In this document: piece by piece, positions 1 to 6,146 of the stretch
Layout of the letters: each line of letters begins with the position of its first letter
Numbering within the stretch: the first letter of the stretch is position 1
Assembly (NCBI GenBank): GCA_022848835.1
Contig: JAJISG010000262.1
Location: 1-8,245 of the forward strand
Length of the DNA: 8,245 nucleotides
DNA from: Thermoplasmatota archaeon
GTDB taxonomy: Archaea; Thermoplasmatota; Thermoplasmata; RBG-16-68-12; JAJISG01
Reading direction: 5' to 3'
Program-made: the position numbers and the translations under genes
Notes under the pieces: generated by a model
What the model saw: only the letters and a program-made list of their open reading frames with translations
What the model was told of the DNA's origin: nothing
The model's database searches: none

Positions 1-572
1 ACGTAGTGCTTCATGATCGGATGCACAACGCCCGACTTGGGATCAAAGACGGATCTGGATAGTCTAACCAGTCTGAGCTCGTCCGCCTCTCTCTCAAGCC
101 ACGACCTGTGGCCCGGTTGGATGGCCAATCTGTTCCAGAATTCGAATATGAGAAGACCTCCCTCGGTCAACTTCTCCGCAAAGCCCTTCAGAACTCCTGG
201 CGCCCCCAACCTGGGAATGTAGCCAAAGGCACCGAACATGGAGATGATGGCATCGGAACGTTCCTTCAGGTCCAGTTTCCCCATGTCACCAACTACGAAA
301 CGAGGACCTCCTTCCGAGAGTGTAACCTTCTCTTGGGCCAAGCGGATGAAGTCCTCAGAGAGGTCCATTCCGAGTACGTCGTACCCCCTGGAGCTTAGAA
401 TAATCGCATGGTTTCCTGTCCCACACCCCAGGTCCAAGACTCGCTTCACCTTTCGGGCGGCGCATTGCCTGAAGAGGTCCTCCAGAAGATTGCACTCCTC
501 TTCGTAGTCCACAATGCTCTCATAGATCAGATCGTAATATGCTGCCGACTTGGCGTAAGACCGCAACTTCAA
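1..572 (-). CDS. Class I SAM-dependent methyltransferase (partial, C-terminus beyond left edge)
   Basis: I translated the minus strand by hand; it is open without a stop for 190 codons to the window edge. Motif I is clear at about residues 46-54 (LDLGCGTGN), the acidic post-I motif is at 68-72 (GMDLS) and a GDM motif lies near 95-97. A hydrophobic strand (DAIISMFGAFGYI) and the LTEGGLLIFEFWN strand-turn near 130-145 complete the Rossmann-type SAM fold. The N-terminus (YAKSAAYYDLIY, then DYEEE) resembles the lid helix of small-molecule methyltransferases of the Methyltransf_11/25 type. The start chosen is TTG at 572, whose TTGA overlaps the TGA stop of the upstream synthetase-like gene, implying translational coupling; no ATG precedes the conserved N-terminus. 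The substrate cannot be told from the sequence. The sure part is the SAM fold; a role linked to the two upstream genes is inference from the packing. Confidence 0.88.
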   Translation of the reverse strand, partial: MKLRSYAKSAAYYDLIYESIVDYEEECNLLEDLFRQCAARKVKRVLDLGCGTGNHAIILSSRGYDVLGMDLSEDFIRLAQEKVTLSEGGPRFVVGDMGKLDLKERSDAIISMFGAFGYIPRLGAPGVLKGFAEKLTEGGLLIFEFWNRLAIQPGHRSWLEREADELRLVRLSRSVFDPKSGVVHPIMKHY

Positions 573-2155
573 TCCCCGCTGGCCTCTTGGAGACGCCCCA
601 AGACGAAGGCCCGGTCGAGGACGACCAACAGCGGCGCAGCTCTCGGTCCAGAGGACTTCCCTAGGAAGACCGTGTAGAGGGTAGTAAAGAACCTCTTGGT
701 CGAGAGGGGAAGTTCTCCACTCCCTGTGAGTTCAACCATAACCTGCTTGATGCTCTCCTCCGTCCAAGGCCCCTCAGACAGACGTTGGGAGAGCATGGAG
801 AGGCCTCGCCTCTCCTCTTCATCGAGCTGTCCACGAATATCGTCAGGGAGGCTTTCCAACAGGTTCACCCTAATATCCTCCGGCCCGTACCTCTGGACCC
901 ATACGAGGGACTGCTCCAATCTCCTTTCCATCCTCTCTCTTTCGTTCCCCTTCAGAGCCCGTCGGAGCAGACCAGTGTCTCGCAGCCTTCGAACAGACCA
1001 CTCCAGCAGCCCCTCCCCAGGAGCGACCTGTGATAAGAGCGAGGCATGTCTATAGGACAGCTGGTAAGGCATCTCCTCCGATGGGGGGCCCAGCTGAGCG
1101 ATGCCATAGGCCCGGCCCCTCTCCTCCTGCCGTTTCTCATAGAAAGAGATCTCAGCTTGGTCGTACTGCTGGTGATATGCGTCCACCCTACCGAGGTCTA
1201 GGGAGACCCTCCTCTTCAAAGGGGCACTTGCGAAGAGGAACCTCAGGATCTCCGGCTCCGCCACTTCAAGCCACTCCCTGGGTCCAAAGCCGATGAAATC
1301 AGAACTGTCCATGTCTCCCAAGTCCCGCCCCTCCTCCGCGAAGCCGACCCACTCATAGGGTATGCCGAAAGGAGGTACGATCTTGAGTATGGTCTCAGCG
1401 ATGACCTGACAACTCTCCCGCGACCCACCTGGGGCGGCGTGATCCTTTCCAAAGGGCTCCACGTCCACTTGAAGGACCTTCCAGAGAGCTGGCCACTCAA
1501 GCCTCCAGTTCAGCTTCCCCAGATCCAAGGCCGATAGCCCACGGTGTCCACATGTGCATTCATACTGGAGTTCGTTACCCCCAATGAGCGCCTTAGCCTC
1601 TCCTATCTTCTTGCAGTTCGCACAGAGTGGCTCGAAGGGAATCCACCCCCTTGGATACGGGTTCCTGGGCCTGTACCTGTTGAGAACCTGTCTGACCTCT
1701 TCTGCCCGAGAAACGAGGTCAAGCACGAGATTCCTCATCTCCTGGCGCTCGTACATCTCTGAAGTTGTCGTTACCTGAACGCCGGGGGCGAATTGCTCCA
1801 TGGATTCGGCAAATTCCACCCAGAAGTGTTCCACCCAGTCCTCATGGCACCCGTTTGGGTCTGGAACGTCGATGAGTCGCCAGCCCACATATGCCCTGCC
1901 CTTCCCTCCTGGGAACTGGGCTATCTGCTTCCGGCTTCCCTTCCAACGGTCCTGCGTATAGAGGACGAGATGCTGTAACACTTCCCGACCCTCTGCCCTG
2001 AGATGGGACGCGATAAAGTGATTGAGTATGATCTCGCCTCGGAGCCTCCCTACGTGCTGTAGCCCGGAAACCGACAGGCCGGCGTTACAGACGACCCGGC
2101 CCTCGGAGGGAAGGAAGGCGTCTATGGAGCGGGCCAACTCATCGAACCAATGCAT
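569..2155 (-). CDS. lysS: Class I lysyl-tRNA synthetase-like protein with degenerate KMSKS signature
   Basis: This 528-residue protein matches archaeal/bacterial LysRS1 in length and domain order. It starts MHWFDELA. The HIGH-equivalent is HVGR at 34-37 (SGLQHVGRLRG), PDPNGCH is at 98-104, and a four-cysteine zinc site is at C178, C181, C200 and C202. GKLNWRLEWPALW is at 213-225, FGKDH at 235-239, and the anticodon-domain tail has LGKSSGPR at 498-505. LysRS1 normally attaches lysine to tRNA-Lys via lysyl-adenylate in the cytoplasm. Here the KMSKS loop, expected before the conserved EWLEVAEPEILRFLF stretch, reads DMDSSDFIG (281-289), with neither lysine. The usual acidic WDDYD-type segment is also replaced by YTQDRWKGSRK (66-76). 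The reading frame is intact, so this is not simple decay. The start follows the gfcR stop by 6 nt, with a weak GTGAT Shine-Dalgarno match across that stop. It may be a divergent functional LysRS or a paralogue with another role. The family is certain; canonical activity is not. Confidence 0.9.
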   Translation of the reverse strand: MHWFDELARSIDAFLPSEGRVVCNAGLSVSGLQHVGRLRGEIILNHFIASHLRAEGREVLQHLVLYTQDRWKGSRKQIAQFPGGKGRAYVGWRLIDVPDPNGCHEDWVEHFWVEFAESMEQFAPGVQVTTTSEMYERQEMRNLVLDLVSRAEEVRQVLNRYRPRNPYPRGWIPFEPLCANCKKIGEAKALIGGNELQYECTCGHRGLSALDLGKLNWRLEWPALWKVLQVDVEPFGKDHAAPGGSRESCQVIAETILKIVPPFGIPYEWVGFAEEGRDLGDMDSSDFIGFGPREWLEVAEPEILRFLFASAPLKRRVSLDLGRVDAYHQQYDQAEISFYEKRQEERGRAYGIAQLGPPSEEMPYQLSYRHASLLSQVAPGEGLLEWSVRRLRDTGLLRRALKGNERERMERRLEQSLVWVQRYGPEDIRVNLLESLPDDIRGQLDEEERRGLSMLSQRLSEGPWTEESIKQVMVELTGSGELPLSTKRFFTTLYTVFLGKSSGPRAAPLLVVLDRAFVLGRLQEASGD

Positions 2156-2161
2156 TCGATA

Positions 2162-2755
2162 TCACATTATTCCCCTGGCCCTCACCAGGGCCCTCAGGGG
2201 TACGCCATCCACATCGTCTCTGTCCGTCTTGTTCACAAAGACAACGGCCAGGACCACCTGTCCGCCCGCCTCCTGCGTCTCCTTGATGGCCCCTCGGATG
2301 GTCTCCCCAGTGCTTATCACATCGTCGATGATGATCACGTCCTTTCCATCAACGCCGGCATAGTTGCTGCTGAAGGCACCTCCTTTGGGCCTATCATGGG
2401 CAGGCCTGTAGACCACCAGTTCCATCCCCATGTCCTCGGAAATGAGGGTAGCATAGGGGATGCCGTTGATGGCGATCCCCAGGACAGCGGTCGCCTTTAG
2501 GTCCCGCTTCTCAGTCTCCTCCAAGATGACATCGGTGAGGGCGGCCGATATGAACCCAATGCGGTTCCCGTATACACCCACGGACCTCCAACCGATCTTG
2601 ATGTCTCTGGGTGGCGCTTCCCCCTTCACACCCCGAGTAAGCAGCCAGGTGACCGTCTCCGGTGACAAATGGAGCTCATCTCCGATCTCCTTCTCGCTGA
2701 GCCCCTTCTCCTTATACTCCATGGCCCTGCGGACCAGCGCGTCGATGCTCTTCAT
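2162..2755 (-). CDS. gfcR: GfcR/PyrE-like transcriptional regulator (HTH plus phosphoribosyltransferase domain)
   Basis: This 197-residue protein has two domains. Residues 18-41 form a helix-turn-helix (GLSEKEIGDELHLSPETVTW). After the characteristic GWRSVGV linker (55-61), residues 65-190 form a type I phosphoribosyltransferase fold. The PRPP loop is VIIIDDVISTGETI at 140-153, with VLGIAINGIPYATL at 91-104 as the PPi-loop region. This layout is that of the archaeal orotate phosphoribosyltransferase-like family. Its studied member, GfcR of Haloferax volcanii, activates sugar-degradation genes. The lysine-rich catalytic loop of true orotate phosphoribosyltransferases is not evident (the region reads YRPAHDRPKGGAFSSNYAG), so regulation is likelier than catalysis. 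ATG at 2755 is the first in-frame start and lies about 35 nt downstream of a TATA-like box. It is the first gene of a three-gene unit. The ligand and target genes in this organism are unknown. Confidence 0.88.
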   Translation of the reverse strand: MKSIDALVRRAMEYKEKGLSEKEIGDELHLSPETVTWLLTRGVKGEAPPRDIKIGWRSVGVYGNRIGFISAALTDVILEETEKRDLKATAVLGIAINGIPYATLISEDMGMELVVYRPAHDRPKGGAFSSNYAGVDGKDVIIIDDVISTGETIRGAIKETQEAGGQVVLAVVFVNKTDRDDVDGVPLRALVRARGIM

Positions 2756-2785
2756 CCATGCACCACGGGTCCTAACCTATACATT

Positions 2786-2795
2786 GATATTAAAC
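2786..2795 (-). promoter_or_regulatory. TATA-like box for the gfcR operon
   Basis: On the minus strand this reads GTTTAATATC, an A/T island in GC-rich surroundings. Its centre lies about 35 nt before the gfcR ATG. With the usual archaeal TATA-to-start distance of about 26 nt, transcription would begin near 2763 and leave a leader of only some 8 nt. No Shine-Dalgarno sequence precedes the ATG, in agreement. Inferred from position and composition only. Confidence 0.5.
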
Positions 2796-2902
2796 TTGGG
2801 CCCTGCTCCGACTCATGCAGCCAGAACCCCACCTCCTCGCTCCTTTGCCGAGGGGGCAGCACGCTCTTCAGAGTAGTAGAGTCCCTCAAGGACATTCAGC
2901 AG

Positions 2903-2916
2903 CCTCCGGGCGGAGG
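2903..2916. repeat. Perfect inverted repeat CCTCCG-GG-CGGAGG
   Basis: Six-base arms are separated by two bases, in the middle of the divergent intergenic region. It lies about 150 bp upstream of gfcR and 57-70 bp upstream of the GrpB gene start. It could be an operator for a dimeric regulator or may be chance in GC-rich DNA. Only one copy was seen in the window. Confidence 0.35.
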
Positions 2917-2957
2917 ACCTTCCTAGAGGGTGCGCTTTTTGCAGCCTCTGCGAGATT

Positions 2958-2963
2958 GGAGGG
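2958..2963 (+). promoter_or_regulatory. Shine-Dalgarno-like GGAGGG for the GrpB gene
   Basis: GGAGGG lies 9 nt before the TTG at 2973 and 24 nt before the ATG at 2988. It is the main argument for the TTG start, which the family alignment favours less. Confidence 0.45.
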
Positions 2964-2972
2964 AAAGAAGGC

Positions 2973-3512
2973 TTGAAAGGCCCCGTTATGGTTGTGGATT
3001 ACATTGCTCGATGGCCAATCATGTATGAGGAGGAGGAGAGACGCATTCTCCGAGCCATCGGTCCCTACGTCCTAGCGATTGAGCATGTTGGGAGCACCGC
3101 GGTCCCTGGATTAGGAGCGAAGCCGATCATCGACATTTTGGCGGCCGTACACCGCCTCAAAGATGCTGAGAGCTGCATCGGGCCCCTGGAAGGTCTCGGC
3201 TACGAATATGTTCCTGAATATGAGGACTTGATTCCCGAGAGGCGCTATTTTCACAAGGGACCCCAAGAGGCGCGCACCCACCACCTGCACATGGTGGAGA
3301 TGACGAGCGATTTCTGGGAAAAGCACCTGCTCTTCCGCGACTTCCTACGAACCAATCCCAAGGTGGCCCAGGAGTACTTTGAGTTGAAGAGGGAACTCGC
3401 TGCCCGATATCGGACCGATCGCGATGCGTATACGGATGCCAAGACATCCTTCATCGAATCTGTCATTGCGAGGGCCCGTACCTCTCAGGAAGAACGGACG
3501 ACAACCGGCTGA
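2973..3512 (+). CDS. GrpB/UPF0157 family protein (nucleotidyltransferase fold)
   Basis: This 179-residue protein has the full GrpB signature. Residues 7-21 are VVDYIARWPIMYEEE. Next come EHVGSTAVPGLGAKPIIDI (37-55), carrying the GS pair and the aspartate typical of nucleotidyltransferase-like active sites, RTHHLHMVE (101-109), LLFRDFLRTNP (119-129), and YTDAKTSFI (153-161) near the end. Family members adopt a polymerase-beta-like nucleotidyltransferase fold, but their substrate is generally unestablished, so no reaction is assigned. The start is uncertain. TTG at 2973 has GGAGGG 9 nt upstream, while ATG at 2988 (giving MVVDY) fits the family N-terminus better and has AAAGG 7 nt upstream. The gene stands alone on the plus strand, divergent from gfcR and convergent with the peptidase gene. 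The family is sure, the function open. Confidence 0.9.
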   Translation: MKGPVMVVDYIARWPIMYEEEERRILRAIGPYVLAIEHVGSTAVPGLGAKPIIDILAAVHRLKDAESCIGPLEGLGYEYVPEYEDLIPERRYFHKGPQEARTHHLHMVEMTSDFWEKHLLFRDFLRTNPKVAQEYFELKRELAARYRTDRDAYTDAKTSFIESVIARARTSQEERTTTG

Positions 3513-3581
3513 CGGACTGGCGATTCACCACGCTCGCACATCGATATGCACGGTCAGAAAACTCGTGGGGCGTTGCGACTG

Positions 3582-3595
3582 GTATCTTGAGATAC
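3582..3595. repeat. Perfect inverted repeat GTATCT-TG-AGATAC
   Basis: Six-base arms surround a two-base centre, 70-83 bp downstream of the GrpB gene stop. A T/C-rich run follows on the plus strand (about 3598-3609). It could mark a 3' end or a protein-binding site; the two-base centre is too tight for an ordinary RNA hairpin unless one pair opens. Confidence 0.35.
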
Positions 3596-3639
3596 GGTTC
3601 TCTCTGCTCCCACAGCGACTCTAGGGAGGCTTACTCGGT

Positions 3640-3657
3640 TCAGCAGAACGCTGCTGA
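3640..3657 (-). terminator. Hairpin downstream of the DUF885 gene (possible 3'-end element)
   Basis: TCAGCAG and CTGCTGA form a perfect 7-bp stem around a four-base loop (AACG on the plus strand, CGTT on the minus). It begins 5 nt past the peptidase stop on the minus strand, which is the place for a transcript-end structure. There is no T run after it, so it may stabilise the mRNA end rather than terminate by itself. It could act for either converging transcript. Confidence 0.4.
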
Positions 3658-3662
3658 GATCC

Positions 3663-5318
3663 TCAGTAAAGATCCTCGACCCCTTCCTCCAACTTGGCTA
3701 TCTTGTCCTCTACTGCCCTGCGCAGAAGGAAGAAGGGTATGGAGCCTGCGTAGAGGATCGTGTCGTGGAAGAGACCGAGAGAGAAGCCGTCTCCCATCCT
3801 CTTCTCGACCTCATCTCTGAGTTCCTTGATTAGGTGCTTCCCAATGAGGTAGCTCAGCTGATATGTCGGGTACTGGGTGTACCGCTTCACCTCGGCAACG
3901 GCAGAGGCCTTCTCCATACCAGCCTCCCTCACCAGCATCTCCACCGCTTCATCAAAGGTCATCCTGCCACAGTGCAGATCCACATCGATGATGATGCGAC
4001 AGGCCCTCCATATGAGGTCCTGGAGCTGGACAAATCGCACATCAGGGGAGGTGCTGAAACCCATCTCCTGCATCATGTCCTCACAATAGTGGGCCCAGCC
4101 CTCTACCATCTCCGCTGCGGCCACGCCCATACTGAGCTGCCTTACGATGGAGGGGTTCAGATTAGCTGACGAGAGTTGCAGGTGGTGCCCGGGGTAGCCC
4201 TCATGGACAGCCGTATTCCTTATTGAGGCGTAGTTGTGCTCCTTCAGCAGCTCTTCACCGTTCGTGGGCGGCGTGACGATGTACACGCCTTCCTGAACCT
4301 TGTCATATCTGGCCGGCGGGAAGTATGCGGCAAAGGGCAGCACTGCCCTCAGGAATGTGGGCGTCTCGGTAACCCGCAATCTTTCTCGGGGCGGAAGAGT
4401 GGCCAGGCGCTTATCCACAATGAAGCTGCGGGATTCCTGGATCGCCTTCCTTACGGCTTCCAGGACGCCGTCGAAGTCCGCTGGGTGATTGGACCTGATT
4501 CTATCCTTCGTCTCCTCCACGGAAGCCGCAGGGTCGATGGATTCTGCAATCTGAGAGAGCGCCTCCTTGGATTCCTGGAGGTATCGAACCCCCAGCGCTC
4601 GAATCTCATCGACCTCATAACCAAGGCGCCTGAGCTGGACCAGCTTACTGAATCTCTCTTCTCCCAGAATGCAGTTCTCCGAGGCATCAGGCAGGACCTC
4701 TTCCTGGAGCCACTTCCCGTAATCCTCCAGGGCGTTCAGAGCCTCTTTCTTTGCCTTCTTGAGACTCTCCAGATTCTCCCTTGGAACCTTGTTCTCCACG
4801 GTATGTACAATCAGCTCCAAGAAAGGCGGGAATCTCTGAGCTGATTCGAGGGCCATCTCACTCCACAGCCTTACAGGGCGGACAATTCTGGTCCGACCTT
4901 CCTCCAGGTAGCGAGGTGTACCCTCCAGCCTTCCCGTGATGCTCTCCACCCTAGTCTCCAGGGGTGCGAACTCCCTCGTGAAGAGGGGAAAGAGTCCTTC
5001 GCCTACGCCTTCTGCACCGCCCGGATCGGATTCCCACAATCTCATCTCCTCCAGTTGGAACAACTCGATGTCGAACAAGTAGAGGGCTAGGTTGAGGTCT
5101 AGAGGACGACCTCCGCTGAGATCCTTGGGATCGAAGGCCTCGAACTCTTTCTTGAACTCCCTGATGATCTGCGTCTCCTCCAAGACGAACTGCTTCGAGT
5201 TCTCCTCGAGAAGGTGATCGTAATCGTGAATACCCAGGAAAGTCGCTAGGACTGGATGCCTCTCAATAAGGACGTTGAACATATCCTGAGCTGTTCTGTC
5301 AAAATCCTCATCAGACAT
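3663..5318 (-). CDS. DUF885 family zinc metallopeptidase
   Basis: The protein is 551 residues from this start, or 560 from an upstream in-frame ATG at 5345. Counting from the longer form, the zinc motif HEGYPGHH is at 381-388, a likely third-ligand region VEGWAHYCE at 414-422, and the conserved TQYPTYQLSYLIGK at 490-503. These define the DUF885 family (PF05960), made of largely helical metal-dependent peptidases of the HExxH class. No signal peptide or membrane segment is seen, so it should be cytoplasmic. The start at 5318 (MSDEDFDRTAQ) is preferred because GAGGT lies 5 nt before it, whereas ATG 5345 has no Shine-Dalgarno match. It lies 45 nt (or 18 nt) after pyrK on the same strand, so it is probably co-transcribed with pyrD-pyrK. 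The peptide substrate is unknown and no metabolic link to pyrimidines is evident. Confidence 0.88.
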   Translation of the reverse strand: MSDEDFDRTAQDMFNVLIERHPVLATFLGIHDYDHLLEENSKQFVLEETQIIREFKKEFEAFDPKDLSGGRPLDLNLALYLFDIELFQLEEMRLWESDPGGAEGVGEGLFPLFTREFAPLETRVESITGRLEGTPRYLEEGRTRIVRPVRLWSEMALESAQRFPPFLELIVHTVENKVPRENLESLKKAKKEALNALEDYGKWLQEEVLPDASENCILGEERFSKLVQLRRLGYEVDEIRALGVRYLQESKEALSQIAESIDPAASVEETKDRIRSNHPADFDGVLEAVRKAIQESRSFIVDKRLATLPPRERLRVTETPTFLRAVLPFAAYFPPARYDKVQEGVYIVTPPTNGEELLKEHNYASIRNTAVHEGYPGHHLQLSSANLNPSIVRQLSMGVAAAEMVEGWAHYCEDMMQEMGFSTSPDVRFVQLQDLIWRACRIIIDVDLHCGRMTFDEAVEMLVREAGMEKASAVAEVKRYTQYPTYQLSYLIGKHLIKELRDEVEKRMGDGFSLGLFHDTILYAGSIPFFLLRRAVEDKIAKLEEGVEDLY

Positions 5319-5323
5319 GGGGT

Positions 5324-5328
5324 ACCTC
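5324..5328 (-). promoter_or_regulatory. Shine-Dalgarno GAGGT that decides the peptidase start
   Basis: On the minus strand GTGAGGT is followed by a 5-nt spacer and ATG at 5318. This favours initiation at residue 10 of the longest open frame. Confidence 0.5.
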
Positions 5329-5363
5329 ACTGCCACGATAGCCATAAGGTTATCGGGATGCTG

Positions 5364-6146
5364 TTACATCGGTACTCTACGTCCTGCCCTATCTCGGCGA
5401 TAATGGCCGAAGTCCCTTAGCCCCACAAGCTGCTCGCCTTTGAAGATGGGGCCATCGCGGCAAACCAGATAGTGGTCCAGAGAGCAGGAGCCACAGAGGC
5501 CTATACCACACCTCATGAACCTCTCCATCGACACCTGTATTTCGACATCCCGTTGTCGGCATATCCCTTCCAGAGTCTGAAGCATCTTCTCAGGCCCGCA
5601 TGCGAGAACCCCGTCGAACCTCCTGTCCTCCATCAACTTGAGGGCTAGATCGGACACGACACCGTGGTACCCGACAGAGCCGTCGTCCGTCGCAATGAAT
5701 ACCTCCCCGTATTTCCTCGATCGCTCCAGAAGGATCAGATCCTCCTTCGTCTTTGCCCCGAAGACTGTGACGACCTTCTTTCCGGCCTCGGCAAGTGCCT
5801 CACTTGCAGCAATCACGGAGGCAATCCCCGTGCCCCCTGCCGCCACAAGATAGTGCTCCTGGGACAGGTCGAAGGAGTTTCCATAGGGGCCACGGACCCC
5901 GATACGATCTCCCTCCTTGAACTTGTGAAGGGCCTCAGTGGAGCTCCCGACGTTCTTTGCTGTGATGGCCTTCACGGGCCCGAGCTGCGACAGAGCCATC
6001 GGGACCTCCTCCACACCCGGAATCCAGACCATGATGAACTGGCCGGGTCTGACTGGAAACTCCTCCCGGAAAGAGAAGCTCTTCGTGTGTGAGGCCTCTT
6101 CCATCACCTTATCCAGGATGACGCTGTGGAGCCTACTCGTGGGCAA
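5364..6146 (-). CDS. pyrK: Dihydroorotate dehydrogenase electron-transfer subunit PyrK
   Basis: This 260-residue iron-sulfur flavoprotein of the ferredoxin-reductase type works with PyrD. It takes electrons from the FMN of PyrD through [2Fe-2S] and FAD to NAD+. The FAD-binding beta-barrel occupies about 1-95, with RPGQFIMVWIPGVEEVPMALS at 33-53 and the GDRIGVRGPYGNSF loop at 79-92. The NAD-binding domain begins at YLVAAGGTGIASV (99-111) and includes ACGPEKML (182-189). The cluster ligands are C213, C218, C221 and C229 (C-x4-C-x2-C-x7-C). The start is TTG at 6146. The next ATG (6104) would remove part of the first strand (LHSVILDKV), so TTG is preferred. It overlaps the end of pyrD by 14 nt, implying coupled translation. 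Length and motifs are ordinary for the family. Confidence 0.95.
   Translation of the reverse strand: MPTSRLHSVILDKVMEEASHTKSFSFREEFPVRPGQFIMVWIPGVEEVPMALSQLGPVKAITAKNVGSSTEALHKFKEGDRIGVRGPYGNSFDLSQEHYLVAAGGTGIASVIAASEALAEAGKKVVTVFGAKTKEDLILLERSRKYGEVFIATDDGSVGYHGVVSDLALKLMEDRRFDGVLACGPEKMLQTLEGICRQRDVEIQVSMERFMRCGIGLCGSCSLDHYLVCRDGPIFKGEQLVGLRDFGHYRRDRAGRRVPM

Larger units (their letters stand above)
2756..2972. other. Divergent intergenic region between gfcR and the GrpB gene
   Basis: About 217 bp lie between two divergent starts. It holds the gfcR TATA-like box near its left end, a 6-2-6 inverted repeat (2903-2916) and a Shine-Dalgarno-like GGAGGG (2958-2963) before the plus-strand gene. 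No convincing TATA box for the plus-strand gene was found; the short T run near 2935-2940 is the only A/T-rich spot close to it. A minus-strand frame is open here but has no start codon. Confidence 0.6.
3513..3662. other. Convergent intergenic region
   Basis: These 150 bp lie between two converging genes. No gene was recognised here. It contains two perfect short inverted repeats (3582-3595 and 3640-3657) and a direct repeat of GATCCTC (3657-3663 and 3671-3677) that straddles the end of the peptidase gene. No strong T tract marks a classical terminator. Confidence 0.55.

Noticed and set aside
1..572. Several plus-strand open frames across this stretch
   Set aside because: They are low-complexity, Ser/Pro/Arg-rich shadows of the minus-strand methyltransferase, which shows clear SAM motifs.
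1259..1318. Frameshift or assembly error as the cause of the missing KMSKS motif
   Set aside because: The flanking LysRS1 motifs (IPYEWVGF before, EWLEVAEPEILRFLF after) are in the same frame at about normal spacing, so the change looks like substitution rather than a local frameshift.
2811..2990. Minus-strand open frame (including RRLLNVLEGLYYSEE) in the gfcR-GrpB intergenic region, possibly a gene remnant
   Set aside because: It has no ATG, GTG or TTG start, runs into the divergent GrpB gene start, and matches no family I recognise.
4236..4844. Plus-strand open frame of 202 codons inside the peptidase gene
   Set aside because: It is antisense to a well-supported DUF885 protein and has no recognisable domain; GC-rich antisense frames are often open.
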